A stretch of 64,000 nt of DNA from Gordoniibacillus kamchatkensis (lineage in GTDB: Bacteria > Bacillota > Bacilli > Paenibacillales > NBRC-103111). Every line of letters starts with the position of its first letter. The first letter of the stretch is position 1. The notes below the pieces were generated by a model. That model was not told the DNA's origin and did not search any database. It worked only from the letters and a program-made list of their open reading frames with translations. Both the position numbers and the translations under genes were made by a program. Below are positions 9,115 to 17,330 of this stretch, piece by piece. The stretch lies in the NCBI RefSeq assembly GCF_000829455.1, contig NZ_JXAK01000043.1, positions 1-64,000 on the forward strand, in the 5' to 3' direction.

Positions 9115-9158
9115 GGAAAAAAATCCACCTCGCCTCCTGTTGGCGGCAAGGTGGATTT
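9115..9158 (-). terminator. Rho-independent terminator of the ABC exporter operon
   Basis: On the minus strand AAATCCACCTTGCCGCC pairs with GGCGAGGTGGATTT, followed by a run of T, 19 bp after the bmrD-like stop codon. Confidence 0.88.
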
Positions 9159-9176
9159 CAATCCGAATATACCTCG

Positions 9177-11237
9177 TTACGTCATGTTCGCCGCAATCCG
9201 GTCTGCACTCGGATCTTCGCCCGACTGCAGCAAATACATCTGATAATAGCGCCCGCGCAGCGCCATCAGCTCGTCGTGGTTGCCGCGTTCGACGATGCGG
9301 CCGTGATCGAGGACGAGAATGCGGTCCGCGCTGCGGATCGTCGACAGCCTGTGGGCGATGATGAACGTCGTCCGGCCTTTTTTCAGCACATCGAGCGCCG
9401 CCTGGATAATCGCTTCGGTCTCCGTGTCGATGCTGGCCGTCGCCTCGTCGAGAATGAGGATCGCCGGATTGAAGGCGAGCGCCCGCGCGAACGAGACCAG
9501 CTGCCGCTGGCCGGCGGACAGCGTCGCGCCCTTCTCGATGACCGGCTCGTCGATGCCTTTCGGCAGCGCCGCGAACATGTCGTACGCGCCGACGTCGCGC
9601 AGCGCCTTCTCGACCTGCTCGCGCGTAATGCGCGGATCGTTCAGCGACACGTTCGAGGCAATCGTGCCTGTGAACAGGAACGGGTCCTGCAGCACAATGC
9701 CCATATGATGCCGCAAGTGCTGCCTCGGAATTTGCTGCAAATCGCGCCCGTCAATCAGAATGCGTCCGTCGCCGACTTCGTAGAAGCGGAACAGCAAGTT
9801 CAGAATCGAGCTTTTGCCCGACCCTGTATGGCCGACGAGCGCCACTGTCTCGCCGTGCTTCGCCTCGAACGAAATGTCGCGCAGCACATACTCCTCGCCC
9901 TTGTACGCGAACGTCACGCGCTCGAAGCTGACATTGCCGCGGTAGCGCGGCATCGTCCCGTCGATAACGTCGATGCCCGGCTCGCCCATCAACTCGAACA
10001 CGCGCTCCGCGGAGACGATGGCCGTCTCCATATTGGACAGCTGGTTGACGATGCCGACGATCGGCTGCATCATCCGGTTCATGTAATCGACGAACGCGTA
10101 CAGCATGCCCACCGTTATCGCTGCGCCGAGCAGGCCTCCACCGAACATCCAGATCGCCGCGAGGAAAATAACGTTCCGCACGACGTTGACGAGATTGTGC
10201 GACGTAATGGAGTTCAGCATGAGCAGCTTGTTCTGGAAACGGAAATGCTGGTCGTTCATTTCGCCGAACTCGCGCAGCGTTTCCTTTTGCCGGCGGAACG
10301 CCTGAATGATCGGCATGCCCTGGATCGATTCGGCGATCATGCCGTTAATGTCGCTCAGGCGCGAGCGGATTTGTTGGTTGTAATGGACGGCGAAACGGCG
10401 GTAAACGATGATCCATACGTACAGCAGCGGCACGAGCGGAATCGCGAAGAGCGCCAGCCGGTAGTCGAGCAGGAACAGCGCGCCGATAATGGCCACCATA
10501 TAGATGATCCCGGAGAAAAAGTTCGCCAGCACCGCGACGTAAAGCTCGCGCACCGCTTCCGTATCGTTCGTGATGCGGGAGACGACTTTACCCGCCGGCA
10601 AGTTGTCGAAGTACTGGATCGGCAGCTTCTGGATGTGCGCGAACACATCGTTGCGCATGTTCTGGATAATGCGGTTCGCCGTCGTCTGCAGCAAATAGCG
10701 CTGTCCGAACGTGAACAGGGCGACGAGCAGCAGCAAGCCGAAATAGGCGCCAGCGAGCGTCATCATCCCGCCGAACTCCGGCCGGTAGAAGGCGAACAGC
10801 TCGCCGGCGGAAAGCTGCCGGACCGTATAGCTGGCCTCTCTTCCGTCCTTGGAGTGAACGGTTAAGGTTGAACCGCTTAGCGTCCGCTCGCCGTCGAACG
10901 CCAGCTGGCCGCCCAAGAATACGTATTTGCGCCCGATCTGCAGCACCCGGACCTGCTTCCCCTGGCCGCTGTCGGCATAGGAAACGTGATCTTCCCGGAT
11001 ATACTGCTTGCCTTGATAGTTCACGCTGTACTTGCCCGCTCCGGTCGTCTCGTACCACGTTTTCTCGATGCCGAGAATGTTGTTGTCGATCATCCTTTTG
11101 GCGATGAGCGGTCCGGCCAGCTCGGCGCAAACCGCCGCCGCCAAAAGCAGCAGCGCGAGGAAAATCGGCTTGCGGAACGTCCATGCATATTGAAATAGCC
11201 GCCTGCCCGTCTGTCGGTTGGTTGTCACAGGCTTCAC
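9177..11237 (-). CDS. bmrD: ABC exporter subunit, BmrD-like (catalytically competent half)
   Basis: A 686-residue fused membrane-ATPase half-transporter. The six-helix ABC membrane domain is interrupted by an extra extracellular region of about 140 residues after helix 1 (roughly residues 55-170), a feature of BmrD/YheH, whose Bacillus protein is 673 residues. In the nucleotide domain: Walker A GHTGSGKS (469-476), signature LSAGQ (573-577), Walker B ILILDE with the catalytic Glu at about 598, and an H-loop His in 'IAHRLST'. It is predicted to form a multidrug-exporting heterodimer with the upstream gene, 23 bp away. Confidence 0.88.
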   Translation of the reverse strand: MKPVTTNRQTGRRLFQYAWTFRKPIFLALLLLAAAVCAELAGPLIAKRMIDNNILGIEKTWYETTGAGKYSVNYQGKQYIREDHVSYADSGQGKQVRVLQIGRKYVFLGGQLAFDGERTLSGSTLTVHSKDGREASYTVRQLSAGELFAFYRPEFGGMMTLAGAYFGLLLLVALFTFGQRYLLQTTANRIIQNMRNDVFAHIQKLPIQYFDNLPAGKVVSRITNDTEAVRELYVAVLANFFSGIIYMVAIIGALFLLDYRLALFAIPLVPLLYVWIIVYRRFAVHYNQQIRSRLSDINGMIAESIQGMPIIQAFRRQKETLREFGEMNDQHFRFQNKLLMLNSITSHNLVNVVRNVIFLAAIWMFGGGLLGAAITVGMLYAFVDYMNRMMQPIVGIVNQLSNMETAIVSAERVFELMGEPGIDVIDGTMPRYRGNVSFERVTFAYKGEEYVLRDISFEAKHGETVALVGHTGSGKSSILNLLFRFYEVGDGRILIDGRDLQQIPRQHLRHHMGIVLQDPFLFTGTIASNVSLNDPRITREQVEKALRDVGAYDMFAALPKGIDEPVIEKGATLSAGQRQLVSFARALAFNPAILILDEATASIDTETEAIIQAALDVLKKGRTTFIIAHRLSTIRSADRILVLDHGRIVERGNHDELMALRGRYYQMYLLQSGEDPSADRIAANMT

Positions 11238-11260
11238 CTACTTTGCTTGAATTTCATGCT

Positions 11261-13006
11261 TTACGTTTCGATTTGCTGCTCCATTTGCTGGCGGTCGTAC
11301 TGCTCCTTGTACCAGCCGCCGAGGGCGAGCAGCTCCTCGTGCGTACCTTGTTCCACGACGCGCCCTTCGTCGAGCACGAGAATGTGGTCGGCGTGCTGCA
11401 CAGCGGAGAGCCGGTGCGTCGTGATGAACGTCGTTTTGCCGGCGCGTTCGCGGCGGATCGCTTCGATGATGTGCGCTTCGGTTTTGGCATCCACAGCGGA
11501 CAACGCGTCATCGAGCAGCAAAATCTCAGGCTCGACGATGAGCGCCCGGGCGATCGATACGCGCTGCTTCTGGCCGCCGGAGAGGGCGACCCCCTTCTCT
11601 CCGACGAGCGTCTCGAGCCCGTCGGGCAAATATTGCACGTCGCTTGCGAACGCCGCCTGGTCCAGCGCCTGCTCGAGCTCGTCGTCGCTGCCGGCCGGGC
11701 GGCCGAACCAAACGTTCTCGCGGATCGTCCGCGAGAACAGAATCGGGTTTTGCGGCACGTAGCCCATCCAGCCTTGCACTTGCTCGAGGGCGATCGACTT
11801 CAGCGGCACTCCGGAGATGGCGATCGTCCCGCTGCCGAGCGGATATTCGCGCAGCAGCTGGCGCAGCAGTGTCGTTTTGCCGCTGCCCGTTCGGCCGACG
11901 ATGCCGAGCGTCTGCCCGCGCCGCAGCTTGAACGAGACATCAACGAGATTGTCGATCGGCGACGACGGATAGCGGAACGTCACATGCTCGAACGAGATCG
12001 TCTCCGGCACCGCAACCGGCATCGGCTGCGGCGCATCCTGCACATCGGCCGGATAGCCAAGCGTTTCGTTCACCCGGTCGAGAGACGCGTTGCCCCGCTG
12101 CATAATGTTGATCAGTTCGCCGATGGCGAACATCGGCCAGATCAGCATGCCGAGGAAAACGTTGAACGAGACGAGCTCGCCGAGCGTAATTTCGCTGCGG
12201 AACACGAGGTAGCCGCCGTAGCACAGGCCGATCAAGTAGCTGAGCCCGACCAGAATTTTGATCGTCGGCTCAAACAGCGAGTCGATTGTAGCGACCGCTG
12301 CGTTTTTGCGGTAAACGTCGTCGGTCAGCTCGCGGAACTTGGCTTCGGCGGATCGCTCCTGCACGAAGGCTCGGATCACCCGGACGCCGGCGATCGTCTC
12401 GAGCACGTCGTCGTTCATTTTGCCGAATGCGTCTTGGGCGGCCATGAACCGCTCGTGAATGCGTCCGCCGTAAATTTTCATCGCCACCGCCATGATCGGC
12501 AGCGGCAGCAGTGCTGCCAGCGTAAGCTTCCACGAGATGAGCACGACCATCACGATCAGAATCGTCGCCATGAACAGGCTGGAATCGATCAGCGTGAGGA
12601 TGCCGAAGCCGGCCGTCGTCGATACGGCGCGCAGGTCGTTCGTCGCTCGCGCCATCAGGTCGCCGGTCCGGTTTTTCTCGTAAAACGTTGGCGTCATCCG
12701 CACAAAATGCCGCATGAGCCGGTTGCGCAGCAGCCGCTCAAGCACGAACGCGCCGCCGAACAGCTTGTAGTGCCAGACGATCGTGATGGCGTAGCCGACG
12801 ACGGTGATCGCGGCCCAGAAGCCGAGGACGGCGTAGAACTTCGCTCCTCCGAGCGTTCCTTGCTGCAAGCCGTCGATCGAGTAGCCGATCAGCTTCGGCG
12901 GGATAACGTCGATAACTCCGGCCAGCGCCAGCAGCAGCACCGCGATCGTGTACCTTTTCCACTCCAGGCGGAAGTACCAGGCCAATTTTCTAAGCACGAT
13001 AAACAT
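11261..13006 (-). CDS. bmrC: ABC exporter subunit, BmrC-like (degenerate ATP site)
   Basis: A 581-residue half-transporter (Bacillus BmrC is 585). Membrane domain in residues 1-310; Walker A GRTGSGKT (371-378), signature LSGGQ (475-479), Walker B LLLDD ending at residue 500. An Asp replaces the catalytic Glu, the same residue and number as in BmrC, so this half supplies the degenerate nucleotide site of an asymmetric exporter. GAAGGAGAGAAC precedes ATG 13006. First gene of a two-gene operon; the leader at 13071-13132 holds hairpins that may attenuate expression, as the BmrB leader does in B. subtilis. Confidence 0.88.
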   Translation of the reverse strand: MFIVLRKLAWYFRLEWKRYTIAVLLLALAGVIDVIPPKLIGYSIDGLQQGTLGGAKFYAVLGFWAAITVVGYAITIVWHYKLFGGAFVLERLLRNRLMRHFVRMTPTFYEKNRTGDLMARATNDLRAVSTTAGFGILTLIDSSLFMATILIVMVVLISWKLTLAALLPLPIMAVAMKIYGGRIHERFMAAQDAFGKMNDDVLETIAGVRVIRAFVQERSAEAKFRELTDDVYRKNAAVATIDSLFEPTIKILVGLSYLIGLCYGGYLVFRSEITLGELVSFNVFLGMLIWPMFAIGELINIMQRGNASLDRVNETLGYPADVQDAPQPMPVAVPETISFEHVTFRYPSSPIDNLVDVSFKLRRGQTLGIVGRTGSGKTTLLRQLLREYPLGSGTIAISGVPLKSIALEQVQGWMGYVPQNPILFSRTIRENVWFGRPAGSDDELEQALDQAAFASDVQYLPDGLETLVGEKGVALSGGQKQRVSIARALIVEPEILLLDDALSAVDAKTEAHIIEAIRRERAGKTTFITTHRLSAVQHADHILVLDEGRVVEQGTHEELLALGGWYKEQYDRQQMEQQIET

Positions 13007-13070
13007 ATTATGAGTTCTCTCCTTCCTGAACGGGCGGGCTCGGGGGACGCAGCGTGTACATACGGGATAA

Positions 13071-13132
13071 GAAAAGCTTCTTTCGAAGCCTTTTCGATGA
13101 TGAGCGACCTACAAGTTTTGCGTAGCAAAACT
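13071..13132 (-). promoter_or_regulatory. Hairpin-rich leader of the bmrCD-like operon, possible attenuator
   Basis: Two strong inverted repeats lie 65-126 bp upstream of bmrC. 13114-13132 is AGTTTTGC-GTA-GCAAAACT. 13071-13095 pairs GAAAAGGCTTC with GAAGCTTTTC around a GAAA loop and is followed on the minus strand by a T-rich tail, like a weak intrinsic terminator. A short upstream frame (MQSFPA, then stop) precedes them but lacks a clear ribosome binding site. Attenuation is an inference by analogy with bmrB-bmrCD. Confidence 0.45.
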
Positions 13133-13314
13133 CGCTTCTTAAGCGGGGAAGCTTTGCATGCCGTAAAGAATGTTCTTTTGTTCGCTTTATCGCTTCACAG
13201 AACTTAAACTTTCTTTACCGGTAAGAAGAACCGGCCTAGGCCGTCCGTTCCAGGCGGCTCCCCGATTCTCGCACGGAATCAGCCCAAATATCGGCCAGTT
13301 TATACTTTCTGATG

Positions 13315-13353
13315 GAGCAAAAAAGGCATACCGCATAAGGGTGCGATACGCCT
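13315..13353 (-). terminator. Rho-independent terminator
   Basis: On the minus strand AGGCGTATCGCA pairs imperfectly with TGCGGTATGCCT and is followed by TTTTTT. It directly follows the stop codon of the small 13355-13543 frame, which is the main support for transcription of that frame. Confidence 0.75.
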
Positions 13354-13354
13354 A

Positions 13355-13543
13355 TTAGTCCGATGGCCGGACCAATGCCGGCCTGCAGCCGGGCATAATA
13401 AAAGGCGCCTGATTACGAGCATCGTAACCGAGCGCCGGATAAGTCGGGTGTTGTGCCGCTGGGCGGGCGAGATCGTCAGCGAAATAGCGCGGATGGGTTA
13501 CGAAGCCGTATATGCGGTTGTACAATCGGTACATGGAGCACAT
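13355..13543 (-). CDS. Small hypothetical protein, doubtful
   Basis: A 62-residue frame starting 'MCSMYRLYNRIYGFVTHPRY' and ending just before a good terminator. I do not recognise it. The nearest ribosome binding site (GAAAGGATGG) fits an ATG at 13553 in another frame that yields only about 21 codons, so the start is unclear and a frame slip near 13545 is possible. It is divergent from the lipoprotein gene. Confidence 0.35.
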   Translation of the reverse strand: MCSMYRLYNRIYGFVTHPRYFADDLARPAAQHPTYPALGYDARNQAPFIMPGCRPALVRPSD

Positions 13544-13699
13544 TCATTCGCATGACGGTACCATCCTTTCGGTTTGCAGCGATGTTAGGAAATGGAAATG
13601 ACCTTACATGTGAACTTTACCATTACGCGAAGGAAGCTGTCAACGGAAAAAACAGCTATAATTATGGTACGGCATCGAGCGGAGAGGAGTTATCGGGGA

Positions 13700-14758
13700 A
13701 TGCGAAAAAAGGGCGCTTGGGCAACCGTCTTGCTCGCATTGCTGTTGCTTGCGGCGGGCTGTAAATCTGGCCAAGCCGGAACGGATGCGGGATCTGCCGG
13801 GGCCGGGGCGGCGGAGGCGGGCTCCGGCTCGGGCGGCATGGCGACGGCAGCGAAGGCCGTATTTGCCGGAGCAGGAACGGCGGGCGGGAGCGGCGGAGCA
13901 GGCAATGAGGAATTAAACGGTACATCCGGGGGTTACGCCGCTGGGGACGGTAAAGCCAATGTTGAGGATGGCAGTTCTGCAGTGGGCGACGACGGAAACC
14001 CCGGTGCTGGCGCCGGAGGTGCTGCTGTTGGCGTCGGCAAACCTGGTGTTGGCGGTGGCGGTGCTGCCGCAAGCGATACGGCGGAGCCGCCGCCCATCGC
14101 CGATTGCGGTGTTCTGACGCTGGGCCGGGGCTCAAGCGCCCATACGTTGCCTTTGCGCTGCGTTCAGCCGAATCGCGGAGTGGACGATCCGGACCATCGC
14201 CCGTCTCTTGCGCCGCAAGCGCCCCTCAAGCTCGAGGCGTATACCGTCCCCAAGGAGCTGCGCAGCAAGCTGGAGGCGTACTGGATGAACATATTTGACG
14301 ACGTGCACGGCGTGCTGCTGCTCGCCCCGAAAGGCTGGATCGTTCGGGCGGGCGGAGCTGTCGTCGGCGCGAACGGCTCGGCCGGCCTGCAGCTGGAACC
14401 GCCGCACCCGGACGGCTCGTACGTCCGCTACTTCGATAACGGCGGCTGCCAAGGCTGCGCCGTGCCGTCCATCGGCACGTACTTTCCGGAGCTGGCGAGG
14501 TGGGCCGAAGAGCAAGGCTTTACTCCGGACCAGGGGCCCGATTTCGCCAATCGTACGCCTTTGTCGTCGCAGCTGATGGCCTATACGCTCAAGCCTGATA
14601 AGGACCGGCAAGAAACGCAGCTGGTTACCGACGGAGTTGCCTATCAGCAGCATGACGGCGGAGCGGTGTTTCAGCTCGCCGAAGTCCGGCTGCCGGCGGC
14701 ATACAAACCGCTCGCTGCCGCCATTTTGAACGCCTATGCCGCACCGCTGCGAGAATAG
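13700..14758 (+). CDS. Lipoprotein with Gly/Ala-rich linker and a DUF4850-like domain
   Basis: The start ATG 13700 gives MRKKGAWATVL followed by a lipobox LAAGC, so the mature protein is lipid-anchored at Cys of about residue 21; GGAGAGGAG lies upstream. An upstream in-frame ATG at 13592 would bury the signal peptide and is rejected. Residues 22-140 are a low-complexity Gly/Ala linker. The C-terminal 200 residues fold as one domain with 'APKGWIVRAGGAVVGANGSA', 'CQGCAVPSIGTYFPE' and 'QLAEVRLP', resembling DUF4850 proteins of bacilli. Function unknown; acts outside the membrane. Confidence 0.78.
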   Translation: MRKKGAWATVLLALLLLAAGCKSGQAGTDAGSAGAGAAEAGSGSGGMATAAKAVFAGAGTAGGSGGAGNEELNGTSGGYAAGDGKANVEDGSSAVGDDGNPGAGAGGAAVGVGKPGVGGGGAAASDTAEPPPIADCGVLTLGRGSSAHTLPLRCVQPNRGVDDPDHRPSLAPQAPLKLEAYTVPKELRSKLEAYWMNIFDDVHGVLLLAPKGWIVRAGGAVVGANGSAGLQLEPPHPDGSYVRYFDNGGCQGCAVPSIGTYFPELARWAEEQGFTPDQGPDFANRTPLSSQLMAYTLKPDKDRQETQLVTDGVAYQQHDGGAVFQLAEVRLPAAYKPLAAAILNAYAAPLRE

Positions 14759-14883
14759 CGGACGGCGCCGTGCCCGAGAGCGGGTACGGCGCCGTTTTGC
14801 ATGGAGGAAGGGTTGGAGCAATCGACGCATAATATTCGCAGGCGAGCAAATACTGGAAAAAACATTAAAGGTGGTGCTCGCCG

Positions 14884-15567
14884 ATGTGCGAACGATTTTC
14901 TTTGACCACAGATATGCCCGAGCTGGTGCGGGAATTCCGCATCGACAAAACGCTCGTTTTCTACAAGCCGCGTTACAATGTGTCGCCGACGCAGTCGATC
15001 CCGGCGATTGTCGCCAGCGGGAAGGAGCGGTGGCTGGATGAGTTCCGCTGGGGGCTCGTGCCGTTCTGGGGCAAGGACGCGGTCAACTCGGACAGTTTGA
15101 CGGCCGACGAAAAGCGGGCGCTGAAGCGGATTTACACGAAAAATCGCTGCATCATTCCTTGCGACGGCTTTTACGCATGGCGGACAAGCGAGGACGGCCG
15201 GAGGCGGCAGCCGATGCGCGTCGTGACGACGAACCGGCGCGTGTTCGGCATGGCCGGCATTTTCGAGGTGTGGCGGGCGCCGCAGGGCGATTACGAGCTG
15301 CGCACATGCACGCTGCTCACGACCGCGCCGAACCGGCTCGTCTCCCCGATGAGCGACCGGATGCCGGTCATTCTCGACCAGGACGGTATCGATCAATGGC
15401 TGGATCCGTCGCTTACCGACAAAAACCGGCTGCGTTTCCTGCTCCGCCCCGCCCCGGCCGAGACGATGCGCGCTTACCCGGTCACGCCGCTCGTCAACAG
15501 CATCGCGCACGAGGAGCCGGACTGCGTCGAAGAGCTCGACGTCATGCTGCCGCTCGTCAAGGCTTAG
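14884..15567 (+). CDS. SRAP (SOS response-associated peptidase, HMCES/YedK family) protein, variant active site
   Basis: A 227-residue SRAP-fold protein. Family members self-process to expose Cys2 and form a thiazolidine crosslink with abasic sites in single-stranded DNA. Cys2 is present (MCERF). 'YNVSPTQ', 'WGLVPFWGKD', 'CIIPCDGFYAW' and 'MSDRMPVIL' follow the family order. However, the usual Glu of DGFYEW is Ala98 and the usual His before DRMP is Ser157; the NAR motif is reduced to Asn68. The protein therefore keeps the DNA-linking Cys but lacks two residues linked to catalysis in YedK. The ATG at 14884 follows AAAGGTGGTG. Confidence 0.88.
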   Translation: MCERFSLTTDMPELVREFRIDKTLVFYKPRYNVSPTQSIPAIVASGKERWLDEFRWGLVPFWGKDAVNSDSLTADEKRALKRIYTKNRCIIPCDGFYAWRTSEDGRRRQPMRVVTTNRRVFGMAGIFEVWRAPQGDYELRTCTLLTTAPNRLVSPMSDRMPVILDQDGIDQWLDPSLTDKNRLRFLLRPAPAETMRAYPVTPLVNSIAHEEPDCVEELDVMLPLVKA

Positions 15568-15594
15568 CGGAAAGCCACTTCCAAATAGATCAAG

Positions 15595-15639
15595 ATAGCG
15601 GACCGTATCGGAAAGGACGATGGCGGTTCGCTATTTTTT
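15595..15639 (+). terminator. Rho-independent terminator of the SRAP gene
   Basis: ATAGCGGACCG pairs with CGGTTCGCTAT and is followed by TTTTT, 28 bp after the SRAP stop codon. Confidence 0.85.
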
Positions 15640-15711
15640 ATGTCCGTCTTTCCTGCATATATGCTCGTTCCAGCTATACAATTTACTATAGCCAAGGATG
15701 GGGGCGGTGCC

Positions 15712-15984
15712 ATGCAAATGTCCAAAGTATGCACCCTGGAATCGTCATACGGGATGACAAGAAAAGTAGCCAGCTTCCTGGAGGATTTCAGCAAGCTGCG
15801 CTCGTTAACGCTGCTCGTGCCGGAAAAAGTCGAAGACCACTACATCATGCCCGCCAAAAGTATCACGTTAGACCAGGATGAGATGTTTTCGCTGTTCCTG
15901 TTTTTCGAGAGTATCGTTCGGGAAGTTCCGGATATGCAGAAAGATTTTGTCGCGTTTAAAGAGCTGCAGTCGAAGAAAAGATAG
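15712..15984 (+). CDS. Hypothetical protein
   Basis: A 90-residue soluble protein starting MQMSKVCTLESSYGMTRKV. The ATG at 15712 is preferred over an in-frame ATG at 15640, which lies inside the upstream terminator; GGGGGCGGTG is a fair ribosome binding site. A strand-helix pattern with 'LTLLVPEKVEDHYIMPAKS' in the middle is all I can see. No family recognised. Confidence 0.55.
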   Translation: MQMSKVCTLESSYGMTRKVASFLEDFSKLRSLTLLVPEKVEDHYIMPAKSITLDQDEMFSLFLFFESIVREVPDMQKDFVAFKELQSKKR

Positions 15985-16120
15985 GCTGTTTACGGTCACT
16001 TTCATGCGGTCCCGGCTGGCGTTTACATCGATGCGTCTGCTCGCCGCCGCCACACTCCCTTACATCGATCGATGTGATGCCGGTGGGCAGCAGTCAGGCG
16101 GCAGCCATCCGGAGAGAGGC

Positions 16121-16711
16121 TTACTGCTTTGCGGCTATATCGTCGGTATGGGCGGCGCTGTAGCCGTTACCGAACAGAACGCTGCCTTGCCCATCCGTGT
16201 TCGTATACGTCCAGGTACCTTCCTGAGTGCCCACTACGGAGCCTACGCCAAGAGTTGCCCGCTGCTCCCCGTCCGGGGTCGTAATGACGATGTCCAGCGG
16301 ACCGCGCACGAAGAAGGATCCGTCGGCAAGCCGGAAGCGGCTCAGCGTCGAGGTGGAATCGACGAGAAACGAGTATTTGACGCCGCGTACCGTAAGAGTA
16401 CCGCTGCCGCTCGGGTTGACGGACGGGCTGTCGGGCCGGCCGCTCGGCTTTAGGCGGATGCTGACCTGGAGCGAAGCGTCCAGCGAATCCGGCGGGATGA
16501 AAAGACGCCGGGCAGCACCTGCGAGTCCTTCGGGCGCGCGCGGGGTTCCCTTCAGCGGCGTATACGCCGTCGCTTTCGCGCTCCATTGCAGCCTGTCGTC
16601 CGGCGCCTTCGGCTTCGTCTCGTGCGGCTTGGCCACAAGGTAGGCGGCGATGAGCAGGGACGGTATGAGTACGATAGCAATGTGGCGAATCCAGTTCGCC
16701 TTCGTCACCAT
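16121..16711 (-). CDS. Membrane-anchored hypothetical protein
   Basis: A 196-residue protein with one N-terminal membrane helix (HIAIVLIPSLLIAAYLVA, about residues 9-26) and an extracytoplasmic part rich in Ser, Thr and Gly that ends in short beta strands such as 'GTLTVRGVKYSFLVDSTSTL' and 'VGTQEGTWTYTNTDGQGSV'. AGGAGGTGCAAGCCC places the start at ATG 16711; an upstream in-frame ATG at 16843 lacks such a site. No family recognised. Confidence 0.65.
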   Translation of the reverse strand: MVTKANWIRHIAIVLIPSLLIAAYLVAKPHETKPKAPDDRLQWSAKATAYTPLKGTPRAPEGLAGAARRLFIPPDSLDASLQVSIRLKPSGRPDSPSVNPSGSGTLTVRGVKYSFLVDSTSTLSRFRLADGSFFVRGPLDIVITTPDGEQRATLGVGSVVGTQEGTWTYTNTDGQGSVLFGNGYSAAHTDDIAAKQ

Positions 16712-16929
16712 GGGCTTGCACCTCCTGGCATCATTATAGCCTGTCCGAGCAACGCCGGCCAAAACCGGCGAGCACCGCACCGCAAGGCAACAGGTCAGGC
16801 TCCACGCCGATGACGCCTCTCCTCCCCTTTGCTTGGGAATCATTTGCGGAATGTTAGGCTAATAGCGCGACTATCAATAAACCATCGCTCCCGCAACAAC
16901 GGGAAACAGTATCATTGAATGAGGACGTC

Positions 16930-17148
16930 CATGTTCGCAGCTGAGCTTTCCTTGGTAGCCTTAAAGGAACACAGTTCCGTTATAGCACGGGCAGAAACGC
17001 GCCGTATCAGTCTTAACGGAACGCAGTTCCGTTATCGGCTCAGAACCGGATCTTTTCGCATCTAAAATGTGGGGATAGCGTACTCCCGTTCCGCTAAGTC
17101 TGGGAAATATCCGGGAAATGAGCCATTAACGGAACACTTTTCCGCTAA
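16930..17148 (+). repeat. Four-palindrome intergenic element, copy 2
   Basis: Palindromes A 16962-16982, B 17014-17034, C 17076-17096 and D 17127-17147 have centres 16972, 17024, 17086 and 17137 (spacings 52, 62, 51). B is a perfect 9-bp-arm palindrome. The core GGGAAATATCCGGGAAATG is at 17102-17120. Homology with copy 3 begins at CATGTTCGCAG (16930), about 30 bp before A, and continues weakly for some 140 bp after D (CGGAAAGTGA/CGGAATGTGA). It lies downstream of moeA and upstream of the 16711 gene's start. Confidence 0.88.
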
Positions 17149-17330
17149 CTAACCGAAAGAAAAAGGGGAGCACGCCTTACTGATGAGTTTTCGGCCCATA
17201 TGGTTAAGCGAAATATGTTCAGAACACTACGTTCGAAAACATAGGCTTTCCGCACAATCGGGCGTTTGCCGCTTAAACCCGGAAAGTGAGTCCCCTTGCG
17301 CTCGAAATGTTCTGCCAGAAGCCGTGTTCG

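Noticed and set aside
9102-13207. Two long plus-strand frames (9102-10865 and 11183-13207) opposite the ABC exporter genes
   Set aside because: They are antisense shadows; the minus-strand frames carry complete ABC transporter motifs, proper ribosome binding sites and a terminator.
4379-13314. Shared 15-mer TTATACTTTCTGATG at 4379 and 13300
   Set aside because: Flanking bases and context differ (upstream of a gene versus beside a terminator); two copies of an AT-rich promoter-like string are weak evidence.
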